Part shown: positions 17,641-25,782 of the stretch, piece after piece
Position numbering within the stretch: the stretch's first letter is position 1
How the letters are laid out: each line of letters starts with the position of its first letter
Source: CAWELS01 sp964468205
GTDB lineage: Bacteria > Acidobacteriota > Terriglobia > Bryobacterales > Bryobacteraceae
NCBI GenBank assembly: GCA_964468205.1
Contig: CAYXVG010000011.1
Coordinates: 62,001-126,000 of the forward strand
Direction of reading: 5' to 3'
DNA: 64,000 bases
Translations under genes and position numbers: made by a program
Notes under the pieces: model-generated
What the model saw: only the letters and a program-made list of their open reading frames with translations
Databases searched by the model: none
What the model was told of the DNA's origin: nothing

Positions 17641-18780
17641 CTAGCAGCGAATGAGTTTCCCCTCGCCGCCCAGCTTGTACCGCCGTCCCCGCCATTGAAT
17701 GGAATTGCCGAAAAGGGCTGCCGCCCAGCTCAAGAAGGCGAGGATGTCCTGGAACGGCAACCAGAACCACCACCGGGGGAACAGCGGGTCATGGAGTGCG
17801 TTCAGCGCCGTGGCATAAGCGGCCGCGTACCTCATGACAAGAGCGAGAATTCCCACGGGCCATAGCCCCGGCGCAACACCGGTCATCAGCGCCGCCAGCG
17901 GGACCGGATAGGTGAATAGCTGTCCGAAGTAACCGGCGGGCCGCGAAAAACGGGCGCCGCGCTGCCACATTACGCGGTGCTTGATGTTCTTGAGAAACGG
18001 CTGGCTGCCAATCCGGTGCTCGATCACATATCCCGACAATTCGGTGTCATAGCCGGCTTCGGCGATGTATTTGCCAATAAGAAAATCATCGATGTAGGAG
18101 TCTCCGACGCGCGACATCCAGCCGATCTTCTCGAGCGCCTCCTTCCGCACCACCATCGTCGGGCCGACTCCGAATCTCATCCCCTCCAGCATGCGGGCCA
18201 CCAGAATGCCGGACATGAACTCCGTGTTCATGCCGATGGCCTCCAGGCGCGTCCAGAAACTCGAGCCCGGAACCGCGCGGTAGGGGCAAGTAATGCAGCC
18301 GGTGTTGGGATCGGCGAACTCGCCGGCGAAGACCCGCAGCATGCCGGGGGTGACGCGGATGTCGGAATCCGACATCACCAGCAGATCGTGCGCCGCCAGC
18401 TTGGCCATGGTCTCGAGGCAGTGGTCCTTGGGGTTCGAGTAGGGCGAGTCGCCGGCCATCACGATTCGCGAGGGGACGCCGGGAAACTCAGCCCGAATTC
18501 GTTCGGCGACCGGAAGCGCGGGATCTCCGGGATGGTCGATTCCCAACAGCACTTCGAACTCTGGATAGTCCTGGCGGAAGAAGGATCGCAGGTTTTCATC
18601 GAGCCCGTCGTCCAGGCCGTGCAGGGGCTTCAGAATCGAGAACGGCGGTGCGGGCGGCGGATCGGCCGGCACGGAGCGCCGGTCCCGCAGGTACCGGCGG
18701 ACCGCAAACACCACCATGGCGCAATACACGATGGAGCCTGTCACCAGCGCGGCCAGCAGTCCCGTCAGGACGAGCTTCAT
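17641..18780 (-). CDS. GT21-like glycosyltransferase, HpnI/ceramide-glucosyltransferase type
   Basis: 379 residues. An N-terminal membrane helix (LVLTGLLAALVTGSIVYCAMV), then FSILKPLHGLDDGLDENL, the opening typical of the HpnI and ceramide glucosyltransferase family. The catalytic triad region reads SDSDIRV (D2) and GDSYIDDFLIGKYIAEAGY (D3). The usual Q-x-x-R-W terminal signature is replaced by a WQRGARFSRP stretch. The C-terminus has three or four hydrophobic segments. HpnI adds N-acetylglucosamine to bacteriohopanetetrol; ceramide or another lipid acceptor is possible. Only 12 bases follow the thrS stop, so it is probably co-transcribed with thrS. Confidence 0.78.
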   Translation of the reverse strand: MKLVLTGLLAALVTGSIVYCAMVVFAVRRYLRDRRSVPADPPPAPPFSILKPLHGLDDGLDENLRSFFRQDYPEFEVLLGIDHPGDPALPVAERIRAEFPGVPSRIVMAGDSPYSNPKDHCLETMAKLAAHDLLVMSDSDIRVTPGMLRVFAGEFADPNTGCITCPYRAVPGSSFWTRLEAIGMNTEFMSGILVARMLEGMRFGVGPTMVVRKEALEKIGWMSRVGDSYIDDFLIGKYIAEAGYDTELSGYVIEHRIGSQPFLKNIKHRVMWQRGARFSRPAGYFGQLFTYPVPLAALMTGVAPGLWPVGILALVMRYAAAYATALNALHDPLFPRWWFWLPFQDILAFLSWAAALFGNSIQWRGRRYKLGGEGKLIRC

Positions 18781-18792
18781 CAGCCTAAGCCG

Positions 18793-20733
18793 TCACTCGG
18801 ACGGGACCTTCGAGTCGATCAGCGACTGGGCTTCCCGGATGAAATCGGCCACGCTTTTGGCGCCCTGGTCACCGTGCTTCCGGTTGCGAACCGAGACAGT
18901 GCCCTGTTCGGCTTCCCGGTCACCGACGACCAGCATGTACGGAATCTTCTGTAACTGCGCTTCGCGGATCTTGAAGTTGACCTTCTCCTTGCGGTCGTCG
19001 AGCTCGGACCGCAGCCTCGCGGCTTTGAGCTGCGCAGTGACTTCGCGGGCGTAATCGAGAGTGCGGTCAGTGATCGGCAGCACCTTCACCTGCACCGGAG
19101 CGAGCCACAGCGGAAACGCTCCGGCGAAGTGTTCGATCAGGATCCCGAAGAAGCGCTCCACCGAACCGAATAGCGCCCGGTGGACCATCAGCGGCTCGTG
19201 CGCCTTGCCATCTTCGGCGATGTACTCCATCTGGAAGCGGCCGGGCAGGTTGAAATCGAACTGAATCGTGGAAAGCTGCCACGTGCGGCCGATCGCGTCC
19301 ACCAGCTTGACGTCGATCTTTGGGCCATAGAAGGCGGCCTCGCCGGCCACGACTTTGGCGTCCAGCTTGCAGCGTTCGCACGCGTTTCGCAGCGCCTTCT
19401 CGGCCAGCGCCCACTGGTCTTCGGAGCCCAGGTACTTGCCGCGGTCGCCGGGGTCCCAGGTAGACAGCTCAGCCGAGTAGTCGTCAAACCCGAAGGCGTG
19501 CAGCGTATCGAGCGCGAATTGCAAACAACCCACGATTTCATCTTCGATCTGTTCCGGCGTGCAGAATATATGGGCGTCGTCTTGCGTGAAGCCGCGCACG
19601 CGCAGCAGGCCGTGCGTGACGCCGGAGAGCTCATGACGGTACACCGTGCCGAGTTCGGCCATGCGGATCGGCAGATCGCGGTAGCTCCGCAGGCGATCCT
19701 TGTAGATGAGAATGTGGAACGGACAGTTCATCGGCTTGAGCTGGTATTCCGCGTCCTCCATCTCCATGCGCTTGAACATGTCGTCGGCGTAGTAGTCGTA
19801 ATGGCCGGAGGTCTTCCAGAGCTCCGAACGGGCGATGTGGGGCGTGTAGACCGGTGCATAACCGCGCGCGATGCACTCGTCGCGCATCCAGTCTTCCATG
19901 ATCTTCCGGACGATGCCGCCGTTCGGGTGGAAGAAGGATAGCCCCGGACCACCGAGTTCCTGGATGCTGAAGAGCTCCAGTTCCCGGCCGATCTTGCGGT
20001 GGTCGCGCTTCTTCGCCTCTTCGAGCTGCTGCAGATACTCGTTCAGGTCCTTCTTCGAGAAGAAAGCCGTGCCGTAGATGCGCTGCATCTGCTGGTTGCC
20101 GGCGTCGCCTTTCCAGTAGGCTCCGGCGATTGAGAGCAGCTTGAATGCTTTGATCCGTTTGGTGGTCGGAACGTGGGGGCCGCGGCAGAAGTCGATGAAG
20201 TGGTTGCCGAGAGTGTATTCGCTGAAGACGTCACCGGCCTTCTCGCTAATGAGCTCGCACTTCATCTCCTCGCCCATCTCGCCATACTTTCGCAGCCCCT
20301 CGGACTTCTCCGTCATCGTGCGGCCATAGGGAAGGCCCTGCTTCTGCAGCTCCCACATCTTGGCCTCGATCTTTTCAAGATCCTCAGGCGTGAACTTTTC
20401 GTCCCGCTGGAAGTCATAGAAGAATCCCGTTTCGGTGGCCGGGCCAATGCCGAGCTTTGTATCGGGATAAAGTTCCAACACCGCCGCCGCCATCAGGTGA
20501 GCGGTGGAATGCCGGTAGACATCGAGCGCTTCCGGGTCCCGCGAAGTGAGGATCTGGAGATTCGTATCGCCGCCGAGCGGGCGGGTGAGGTCAACGAGTT
20601 CGCTATCCACGCGCGCCACTACCGCATCCTCGGCCAGACGAGAGCCGATTGACTGCGCAATCTCCAGAGGCGTCGTCCCCGCGGGCACTACCTTACGGCT
20701 GCCGTCGGGCAGGGTTACTGTTATTTCACTCAT
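18793..20733 (-). CDS. thrS: threonyl-tRNA synthetase
   Basis: 646 residues, full length. N-terminal TGS domain (ITVTLPDGSRKVVPAGTTPLEIA), the editing domain with HSTAHLMAAAV and HFIDFCRGPH, then the class II catalytic core with MNCPFHILIYKDRLRSYRDLP, GTVYRHELSGVTHGLLRVRGFTQDD and the C-terminal anticodon-binding domain beginning LAPVQVKVLPI. Charges tRNA-Thr and clears mis-acylated Ser. I see no T-box-type AGGGTGGNACCGCG in the leader. The start has AAGGAA upstream. Confidence 0.97.
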   Translation of the reverse strand: MSEITVTLPDGSRKVVPAGTTPLEIAQSIGSRLAEDAVVARVDSELVDLTRPLGGDTNLQILTSRDPEALDVYRHSTAHLMAAAVLELYPDTKLGIGPATETGFFYDFQRDEKFTPEDLEKIEAKMWELQKQGLPYGRTMTEKSEGLRKYGEMGEEMKCELISEKAGDVFSEYTLGNHFIDFCRGPHVPTTKRIKAFKLLSIAGAYWKGDAGNQQMQRIYGTAFFSKKDLNEYLQQLEEAKKRDHRKIGRELELFSIQELGGPGLSFFHPNGGIVRKIMEDWMRDECIARGYAPVYTPHIARSELWKTSGHYDYYADDMFKRMEMEDAEYQLKPMNCPFHILIYKDRLRSYRDLPIRMAELGTVYRHELSGVTHGLLRVRGFTQDDAHIFCTPEQIEDEIVGCLQFALDTLHAFGFDDYSAELSTWDPGDRGKYLGSEDQWALAEKALRNACERCKLDAKVVAGEAAFYGPKIDVKLVDAIGRTWQLSTIQFDFNLPGRFQMEYIAEDGKAHEPLMVHRALFGSVERFFGILIEHFAGAFPLWLAPVQVKVLPITDRTLDYAREVTAQLKAARLRSELDDRKEKVNFKIREAQLQKIPYMLVVGDREAEQGTVSVRNRKHGDQGAKSVADFIREAQSLIDSKVPSE

Positions 20734-21051
20734 CGGTTTCCGGTTCCTTCGGATCCTTGCAGCGCCGCCAACGGGCGAGACGGCCCGATAGGCAACGGGA
20801 GGGCTATTTTTCAGAGTATCACGAGGCTGGCGGGAGGGCTTTTATCGTGGCGTTTGGAAATTCGCGGGCGAAATCGTGGACACACCACAGAGTTCGCACC
20901 GGTGCGCCGGGAATGCGCGGCGGCGACTGGTCTCTGCCGCAGACTCGTCCGGTCTCAGCATCTTCCGAGGGCTGCCTGAGTCGGGCTGCTACACTTGGGA
21001 TCTGACGTTTTGCTCAGGGCAAAACCGGGGCCAGTTTATGAGGACTTCGAT
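20734..21051. other. intergenic region between thrS and the HD gene
   Basis: 318 bases without a supported gene. It should hold the thrS promoter on the minus strand and that of the HD gene on the plus strand. TACACT at 20990-20995 is a candidate -10 for the latter. No terminator, riboswitch or tRNA is recognisable. Confidence 0.5.
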
Positions 21052-21645
21052 ATGAACTTGTCAGCCCGCTTCTCCGAGGCGCTTGTCATAGCGGCCACGC
21101 TGCACGGGCATCAAACCCGTAAAGGGGCCATGGAAGCTCCCTACCTCTCCCACCTTCTTCTCGTGGCGGGGACAGTTTTCGAATACGGAGGCACGGAGGA
21201 CCAAGCGATTGCAGGACTGCTGCACGACTCTGTGGAGGACCAGGGTGGCGCGCCGACCCGGAGCCTGGTCTATAAGATCTTCGGATCGGAGGTCGGCGCC
21301 ATTGTGGACGCTTGCACCGATACCGACGAAGTGCCAAAACCCCCGTGGGAAGCGCGAAAACGGGACTTCATCGACTCCCTGTCCGGCGTCTCTCAGGAGG
21401 CTCTGCTCGTGATCCTGTCCGACAAACTATCGAACGTGCGGTCCACCAACCGTGATCTTCGCGAAACCGGCCCCGCGGTGTGGGAGCGATTCAAGGGCAA
21501 GCGCACCGGGACGCTCTGGTACTACCGCTCCATCCGGGACGCTGTCAGCCGGGAGGACGCCAGAGTCCGGTCATTGGCGGAAGAGTTCGACCGGGCGGTC
21601 GCGGACATGGAGTTGCTGGCGCGGAGCGGGGTCGAAGACAGCTAG
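21052..21645 (+). CDS. stand-alone HD-domain ppGpp-hydrolase-like protein (MESH1/SpoT-HD type)
   Basis: 197 residues from ATG 21052, preceded by GAGGA at good spacing; a longer frame from 20995 lacks support. The pattern matches the RelA/SpoT hydrolase domain: AATLHGHQTRKGAMEAPYLSHLLLV, then AGLLHDSVEDQGG (HD motif) and VILSDKLSNVRST, which corresponds to the usual KxADxxxN. There is no synthetase, TGS or ACT domain. Such small alarmone hydrolases or MESH1 homologues cleave the 3' pyrophosphate of ppGpp or NADPH phosphate. No relA is in the window, so its partner cannot be judged. Confidence 0.78.
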   Translation: MNLSARFSEALVIAATLHGHQTRKGAMEAPYLSHLLLVAGTVFEYGGTEDQAIAGLLHDSVEDQGGAPTRSLVYKIFGSEVGAIVDACTDTDEVPKPPWEARKRDFIDSLSGVSQEALLVILSDKLSNVRSTNRDLRETGPAVWERFKGKRTGTLWYYRSIRDAVSREDARVRSLAEEFDRAVADMELLARSGVEDS

Positions 21646-21661
21646 CCCCGGCCAACCTTGC

Positions 21662-21667
21662 TATATT
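21662..21667 (+). promoter_or_regulatory. candidate -10 element TATATT
   Basis: TATATT stands 24 bases before the sigma factor ATG at 21692. No recognisable -35. Confidence 0.35.
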
Positions 21668-21691
21668 GAAGTCAGTCTCGTCTCAAGCGAA

Positions 21692-22306
21692 ATGGATCGA
21701 GTGAATCTCAACGGTGATGCGGCTCTAGTCGAAAGAGCTCAAGGGGGCGATGCCGGCGCGTTCAATGAACTCGTAGGCAAGTACGAGCGAAAAGTGTTCC
21801 GCCTTGCCAAGAACATCACCAATAATCAAGAAGATGCCGAGGATGTGCTGCAGGAAACCTTCTTAAAGGCGTACTCCCACATCGGAGGATTCCAAGGCAA
21901 CTCGAAATTCTACACCTGGTTGGTGCGCATCGCCGTAAATGAAGCGCTCATGAAGTTGCGGAAGCGGAAATCCGACAAGACGGTGTCTCTCGATGAGGGA
22001 GTGGATACCGGCGAGGAGGTGATGGTCCGGGAAGTTGCGGTCTGGGACGACGATCCGGAACAACGCTATTCTCAAGAAGAGATTCGAGCAATCCTCGAAA
22101 AGGCTGTCGAAGGGCTGCGGCCGTCTTTTCGCACCGTTTTCGTTTTGCGGGATATCGAGGAGCTTTCCACCGAAGAGACGGCGAACCTGCTGGACCTCTC
22201 GGTTCCGGCCGTGAAGAGCCGCCTGCTGCGGGCCCGCCTTCAACTGCGCGAGAAGCTCACCCGATTCTTCAAACGAAAGGGGGACGACGTTTTTGCTTAC
22301 ATGTAA
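21692..22306 (+). CDS. ECF-type RNA polymerase sigma factor (RpoE-like)
   Basis: 204 residues from ATG 21692; a longer upstream frame is a shadow of the HD gene. Region 2 is clear: GDAGAFNELVGKYERKVFRLAKN, NQEDAEDVLQETFLKAY and TWLVRIAVNEALMKLRKRK. Region 4: LRPSFRTVFVLRDIEELSTEETANLLDLSVPAVKSRLLRARLQLREKL, a HTH that recognises -35 DNA. It is followed by an overlapping anti-sigma gene. Its signal and regulon are unknown; no GAACTT-type auto-promoter was found. Confidence 0.95.
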   Translation: MDRVNLNGDAALVERAQGGDAGAFNELVGKYERKVFRLAKNITNNQEDAEDVLQETFLKAYSHIGGFQGNSKFYTWLVRIAVNEALMKLRKRKSDKTVSLDEGVDTGEEVMVREVAVWDDDPEQRYSQEEIRAILEKAVEGLRPSFRTVFVLRDIEELSTEETANLLDLSVPAVKSRLLRARLQLREKLTRFFKRKGDDVFAYM

Positions 22307-22541
22307 AGACTTCCTCCAGGCGCTAAACGAATACCTTGACGAAACCGAGGATGCGGATATTCGCAAAGAGGTGGAAGCGCACATCAACGAATGTCCGAAC
22401 TGTTGGGTTGTCTTCGATACCACCCAGAAGACCCTACGGATCTACAAGGGGTTGGAACCGCAGGGCATACCCGATGAAGTTCACACGCGCCTGATGAACC
22501 GCTTGCAGCAGCGGATCGAGGAGAAGGGCCGAGTCAGGTAG
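22293..22541 (+). CDS. soluble zinc-binding anti-sigma factor (ZAS type)
   Basis: 82 residues, TTG start at 22293 overlapping the sigma factor gene by 14 bases, with AAAGGGGG upstream; no ATG or GTG fits. The H-x3-C-x2-C zinc anti-sigma motif is HINECPNC, with an extra N-terminal Cys at residue 4 (LTCKDFL), which gives the RsrA-type three-Cys one-His set. There is no membrane helix, so it is cytoplasmic. Likely holds the sigma factor until oxidative or metal stress breaks the zinc site. Translational coupling should keep the two in fixed ratio. Its stop overlaps that of addA on the other strand. Confidence 0.85.
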   Translation: MLTCKDFLQALNEYLDETEDADIRKEVEAHINECPNCWVVFDTTQKTLRIYKGLEPQGIPDEVHTRLMNRLQQRIEEKGRVR

Positions 22542-25500
22542 CAGCGCGGCCCGCCGGGCAGATTCCTCCCCAAAATTCGCATACGCCGCAGTGGGTTCCT
22601 TCGAGCAACGGGAAATCGTTCCCCTCCTGCGCCTCCTTGAGAGCGCGGACCGCTCCACGGGCTTCCGCGGCCGCCTCTTCGTCCAGCGGTACGCGCACCT
22701 GCCGTCCGGTCCGGGCGAGAATCAGCCACGCTTCTTCCGGAAGACGGCCGGTGAGGCGTTCAATCGCAATGGCGTACAAACGGAGTTGCAGTTGGTAGGG
22801 CCGCAATCGCTCCGGTTCGGACTCGGGGTCGAGGCGATCTGTCTTGTAATCGCCAAGCGCCAACCGTCCGTCTTCCTCGAACCATACGTCGATCTGCCCG
22901 CGGAGAATCACATCCTCCACCTCGAATAGCACGCCATACTCGCGTTCCGCGCGAACGGCCTTTTCGATTCGATCGTGGAAGGGCATCTCCCGGACCGCCG
23001 CGGCGAGAGCAAGCGCCTCATCGAGAGGCGACTCCACTTCTTCACCGGCCAGGAGCTTGTGTACCTGGCTGCCCACCTCGGCGCCACCGGCCGGCGCGGG
23101 TTCCCCGCCGAGGTCGGCCTCGGGGTCTTCCGGATCCCACTGCTTGGCCTCGCCAGCCTGGAACCCCAGAAAGTGGCGTAAGTAGTACTTGCGCGGGCAT
23201 TCCGCAAAGGCGCTGACGTGCGTGACCGCGACGGCGGAATCGTACTGCGCATCCACCTCCGGGGCCGGCAGTTCCGCGGGCTCGTGGCTCTCTCCGCCGG
23301 ACAACGTTACCGGGGCCGCCTCCGGCGCAGCGTCGTAAACCGAGAGCCGGAACCACGCGTGAGACGCCGGCGGGCGAATGATACCGGACGAACAATCCTC
23401 CGGCTCCGGCAATTCGAATCTCGCCGCCAGCGCCTTTGCCCAACCGCCGCCGTGCTTCTTTCCGTCGCTGGCCCAGGAGAGGATAAGCTGCTGCTCGGCC
23501 CGCGTCATCGCTACGTAGAGGAGGCGCCATTCCTCGGCCTCCCCGCGCGCGGCCAAACGCTCCTTCACCGCCTCGAAAGCCGCGTCGCCGGCATGTTTGT
23601 CGGATACGGGATTGATCCAACGCACGCCGATGCCATAGCCCTGCGACCGGCAAATGGCAGGGACCGTGTCACGCGAGCCCTTATCCAGACCCGGCAGAAA
23701 GACCACCGGGAATTCCAGCCCCTTGGAAGCGTGAATCGACATGAGCTGAACGGCGTCAGCGGCGTCCGCCGGCGGCGCCTCCGCCTCAGGAGACTCCTCC
23801 CTCGCGCGGGCGATCTCCACGGCGATCTCCGCCAGCGGGCGGCCTGAATCGGTGTACCGCTCCCGCAACCGCCGCAGGAACTGCTCAATATTGGCTCGGC
23901 CCTGGGCGTCCCGTCCCTCCAGGTAGCCGGATTCATCCAGCATCCGGCCGAGTAGACGGTCCGCCGGCGCGGCGGGGTCGGCGCGCAGCTCCGAAAGCAG
24001 GCCGTGAATCCACGCGAGACGTTCCAGTTCCTCCGGTCCAATCCCGGCCGGACGTTCCTCCACGGCGGCGGCCAGGCCTGCCCACAGGCTCTTCGGCCGC
24101 AGCAAGCGCAGCCGCGGCAATGTTTCATCGCGGCAGCCGGCAAACGGGGAGCGCAGCAGCCCGGCCAGGCTGATTTCATCATGGACGTTGCCAAGCGCAT
24201 TGCAGACGAGTGCGAGATCAAGGGTCTCCCGGGCTTCATAGAAACCCTGCCCGCCGGTGGTGATAGACGGAATGCCCAGCTCGCGCAGGGCCGCCGAAAC
24301 CGGCCCGAGCACCTTCATCTTGCGCGCGAGCACGGCGATCGTGCTGGGCTTCGCCCCGCCGGCAATCATCTGGCGAATACGTTCGGCGACCCAGCGAGCC
24401 TCCAGATCGGTGGCCATCGCGCGGCCGGCCCCAATTGCAATCAGCAATTCCGTGCGCGGCTCCGTTCCGCGAGGGGTCCTTTTGTCATCCCTGAGCGGAC
24501 GATTCACGATGCCGGGTTGCCCGTCCGTGCCACACGTCACGACATCGAGAATCTCCTGGCATGTCCGGTAGTTGGTTTCCAGTTGATCAACGGGGAAGTC
24601 GCGCTTCTTGAGGGATTCCTCGTAAGTGCGGAAGACCTCGGGCTCCGCGTGGCGGAAACCGTAGATCGACTGGTTGATGTCGCCGACGGCGAAGAATCGT
24701 CCCGGGCGCCGGATGCGGTTAATGATCTCCCACTGCAGCGGATTCGTGTCCTGCAGTTCGTCCATGAGGATGTATTCGAAGTGGCCCCGGATGCGCTGCC
24801 GCACCTCGTCCGAGGAGTCGAGCAGATATAGCGCACGCTCCTCCAGGTCACTGAAGTCGACCGCGGAGATCGCGCGCTTGCGACGGCGGTAACCCGCGTC
24901 GAGGCGTTCGATGGTTTCGAGCAGCAGCTTCCGTTGCGGGGCAAAATGCTGCAACAGCAAATAACTCTGCACGGCCGCTACCGATTGATCCCTCATGATT
25001 CGCAGTTCGGCGGACAGCGATTTGGGAACCCGCCTCAGGTCTACGCCGAAGGACGCGAGAACCGCCAGTTGCTCTCGTGGATGCGCCGCGGCCGCTCCGG
25101 CAAGTTCGACCCACTCCGACAGCCGGCTGCGCTCTTCCTTCTGCTTGTCGGTTTTCCAGCCGGTTTCATCGAGTAAGCCGGCGAGACTTGCCACGAGACC
25201 GGCAAGCGTGAGTTTGGGCGGAGGAGCCGGCGGAATGGCCCGCCAATCGTCTCCCGCAGCCCGCAGGGCGCCGTAGACATCGATCAGCGCAGTGGCAAGA
25301 TCCACTGTATTCTCCGTCGTCCGGCCCGCGACGGCGATCGCATCCATGAGGCTGATGGCCTCGGCCGGACGTTCGATGAACAGCCCGTCGAGCGCCTCCA
25401 CGGCGGCCTCTCGCAACAGCCACCGGCTCTCCGGTTCCTCAATCGGCTGGAATCCGATGTCAACGCCGGCGGCGATGGCATTCTCTCGCAGCAACCTCAT

Positions 25501-25782
25501 GCAGAAGCCATGAATGGTGGAGACGTAGGCGCGCTCCATCTGCTTGCGCCGGTCCGGCCGGTCGCGGAGAGTCTCCACCAACCGCTCCTTGAGCTGGTTT
25601 GCGGCCTTGTTGGTGAAGGTGACCGCGAGTATCCGGTCGGGTGGGACCCCCTGGTGGGTGACCAACCAGTGGAAGCGGTAGGTCAAGACGCGCGTTTTGC
25701 CGGAGCCGGGGCCCGCTACCACGCAGACATCTTGCCCGAGGCGTTCCACCGCCGCCCGCTGCTCGTCGTTCAGCATTCTCAC
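22534..25782 (-). CDS. addA: ATP-dependent helicase/nuclease subunit A (AddA-like)
   Basis: 1082 residues. UvrD-type superfamily 1 helicase: motif I VVAGPGSGKT (residues 21-30), motif Ia FTNKAANQLKERL, motif II region YILMDELQDTNPLQWEII, motif III VGDINQSIYGFRHAEP, motif V VQLMSIHASKGLEFPVVF and motif VI LLYVAMTRAEQQL. The C-terminus is a RecB-family nuclease: ALGDYKTDRLDPE and, unusually for AddA, a Cys (SAFAECPRKYYL) plus CGVCEFWGGIC that look like an iron-sulfur staple. Processes double-strand breaks for recombination. It overlaps addB by four bases and shares stop-end bases with the anti-sigma gene. Confidence 0.92.
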   Translation of the reverse strand: MRMLNDEQRAAVERLGQDVCVVAGPGSGKTRVLTYRFHWLVTHQGVPPDRILAVTFTNKAANQLKERLVETLRDRPDRRKQMERAYVSTIHGFCMRLLRENAIAAGVDIGFQPIEEPESRWLLREAAVEALDGLFIERPAEAISLMDAIAVAGRTTENTVDLATALIDVYGALRAAGDDWRAIPPAPPPKLTLAGLVASLAGLLDETGWKTDKQKEERSRLSEWVELAGAAAAHPREQLAVLASFGVDLRRVPKSLSAELRIMRDQSVAAVQSYLLLQHFAPQRKLLLETIERLDAGYRRRKRAISAVDFSDLEERALYLLDSSDEVRQRIRGHFEYILMDELQDTNPLQWEIINRIRRPGRFFAVGDINQSIYGFRHAEPEVFRTYEESLKKRDFPVDQLETNYRTCQEILDVVTCGTDGQPGIVNRPLRDDKRTPRGTEPRTELLIAIGAGRAMATDLEARWVAERIRQMIAGGAKPSTIAVLARKMKVLGPVSAALRELGIPSITTGGQGFYEARETLDLALVCNALGNVHDEISLAGLLRSPFAGCRDETLPRLRLLRPKSLWAGLAAAVEERPAGIGPEELERLAWIHGLLSELRADPAAPADRLLGRMLDESGYLEGRDAQGRANIEQFLRRLRERYTDSGRPLAEIAVEIARAREESPEAEAPPADAADAVQLMSIHASKGLEFPVVFLPGLDKGSRDTVPAICRSQGYGIGVRWINPVSDKHAGDAAFEAVKERLAARGEAEEWRLLYVAMTRAEQQLILSWASDGKKHGGGWAKALAARFELPEPEDCSSGIIRPPASHAWFRLSVYDAAPEAAPVTLSGGESHEPAELPAPEVDAQYDSAVAVTHVSAFAECPRKYYLRHFLGFQAGEAKQWDPEDPEADLGGEPAPAGGAEVGSQVHKLLAGEEVESPLDEALALAAAVREMPFHDRIEKAVRAEREYGVLFEVEDVILRGQIDVWFEEDGRLALGDYKTDRLDPESEPERLRPYQLQLRLYAIAIERLTGRLPEEAWLILARTGRQVRVPLDEEAAAEARGAVRALKEAQEGNDFPLLEGTHCGVCEFWGGICPAGRAAT

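Noticed and set aside
20734..21051. T-box or other tRNA-sensing leader of thrS
   Set aside because: The conserved T-box sequence and antiterminator hairpin are not seen; the leader is short and unremarkable.
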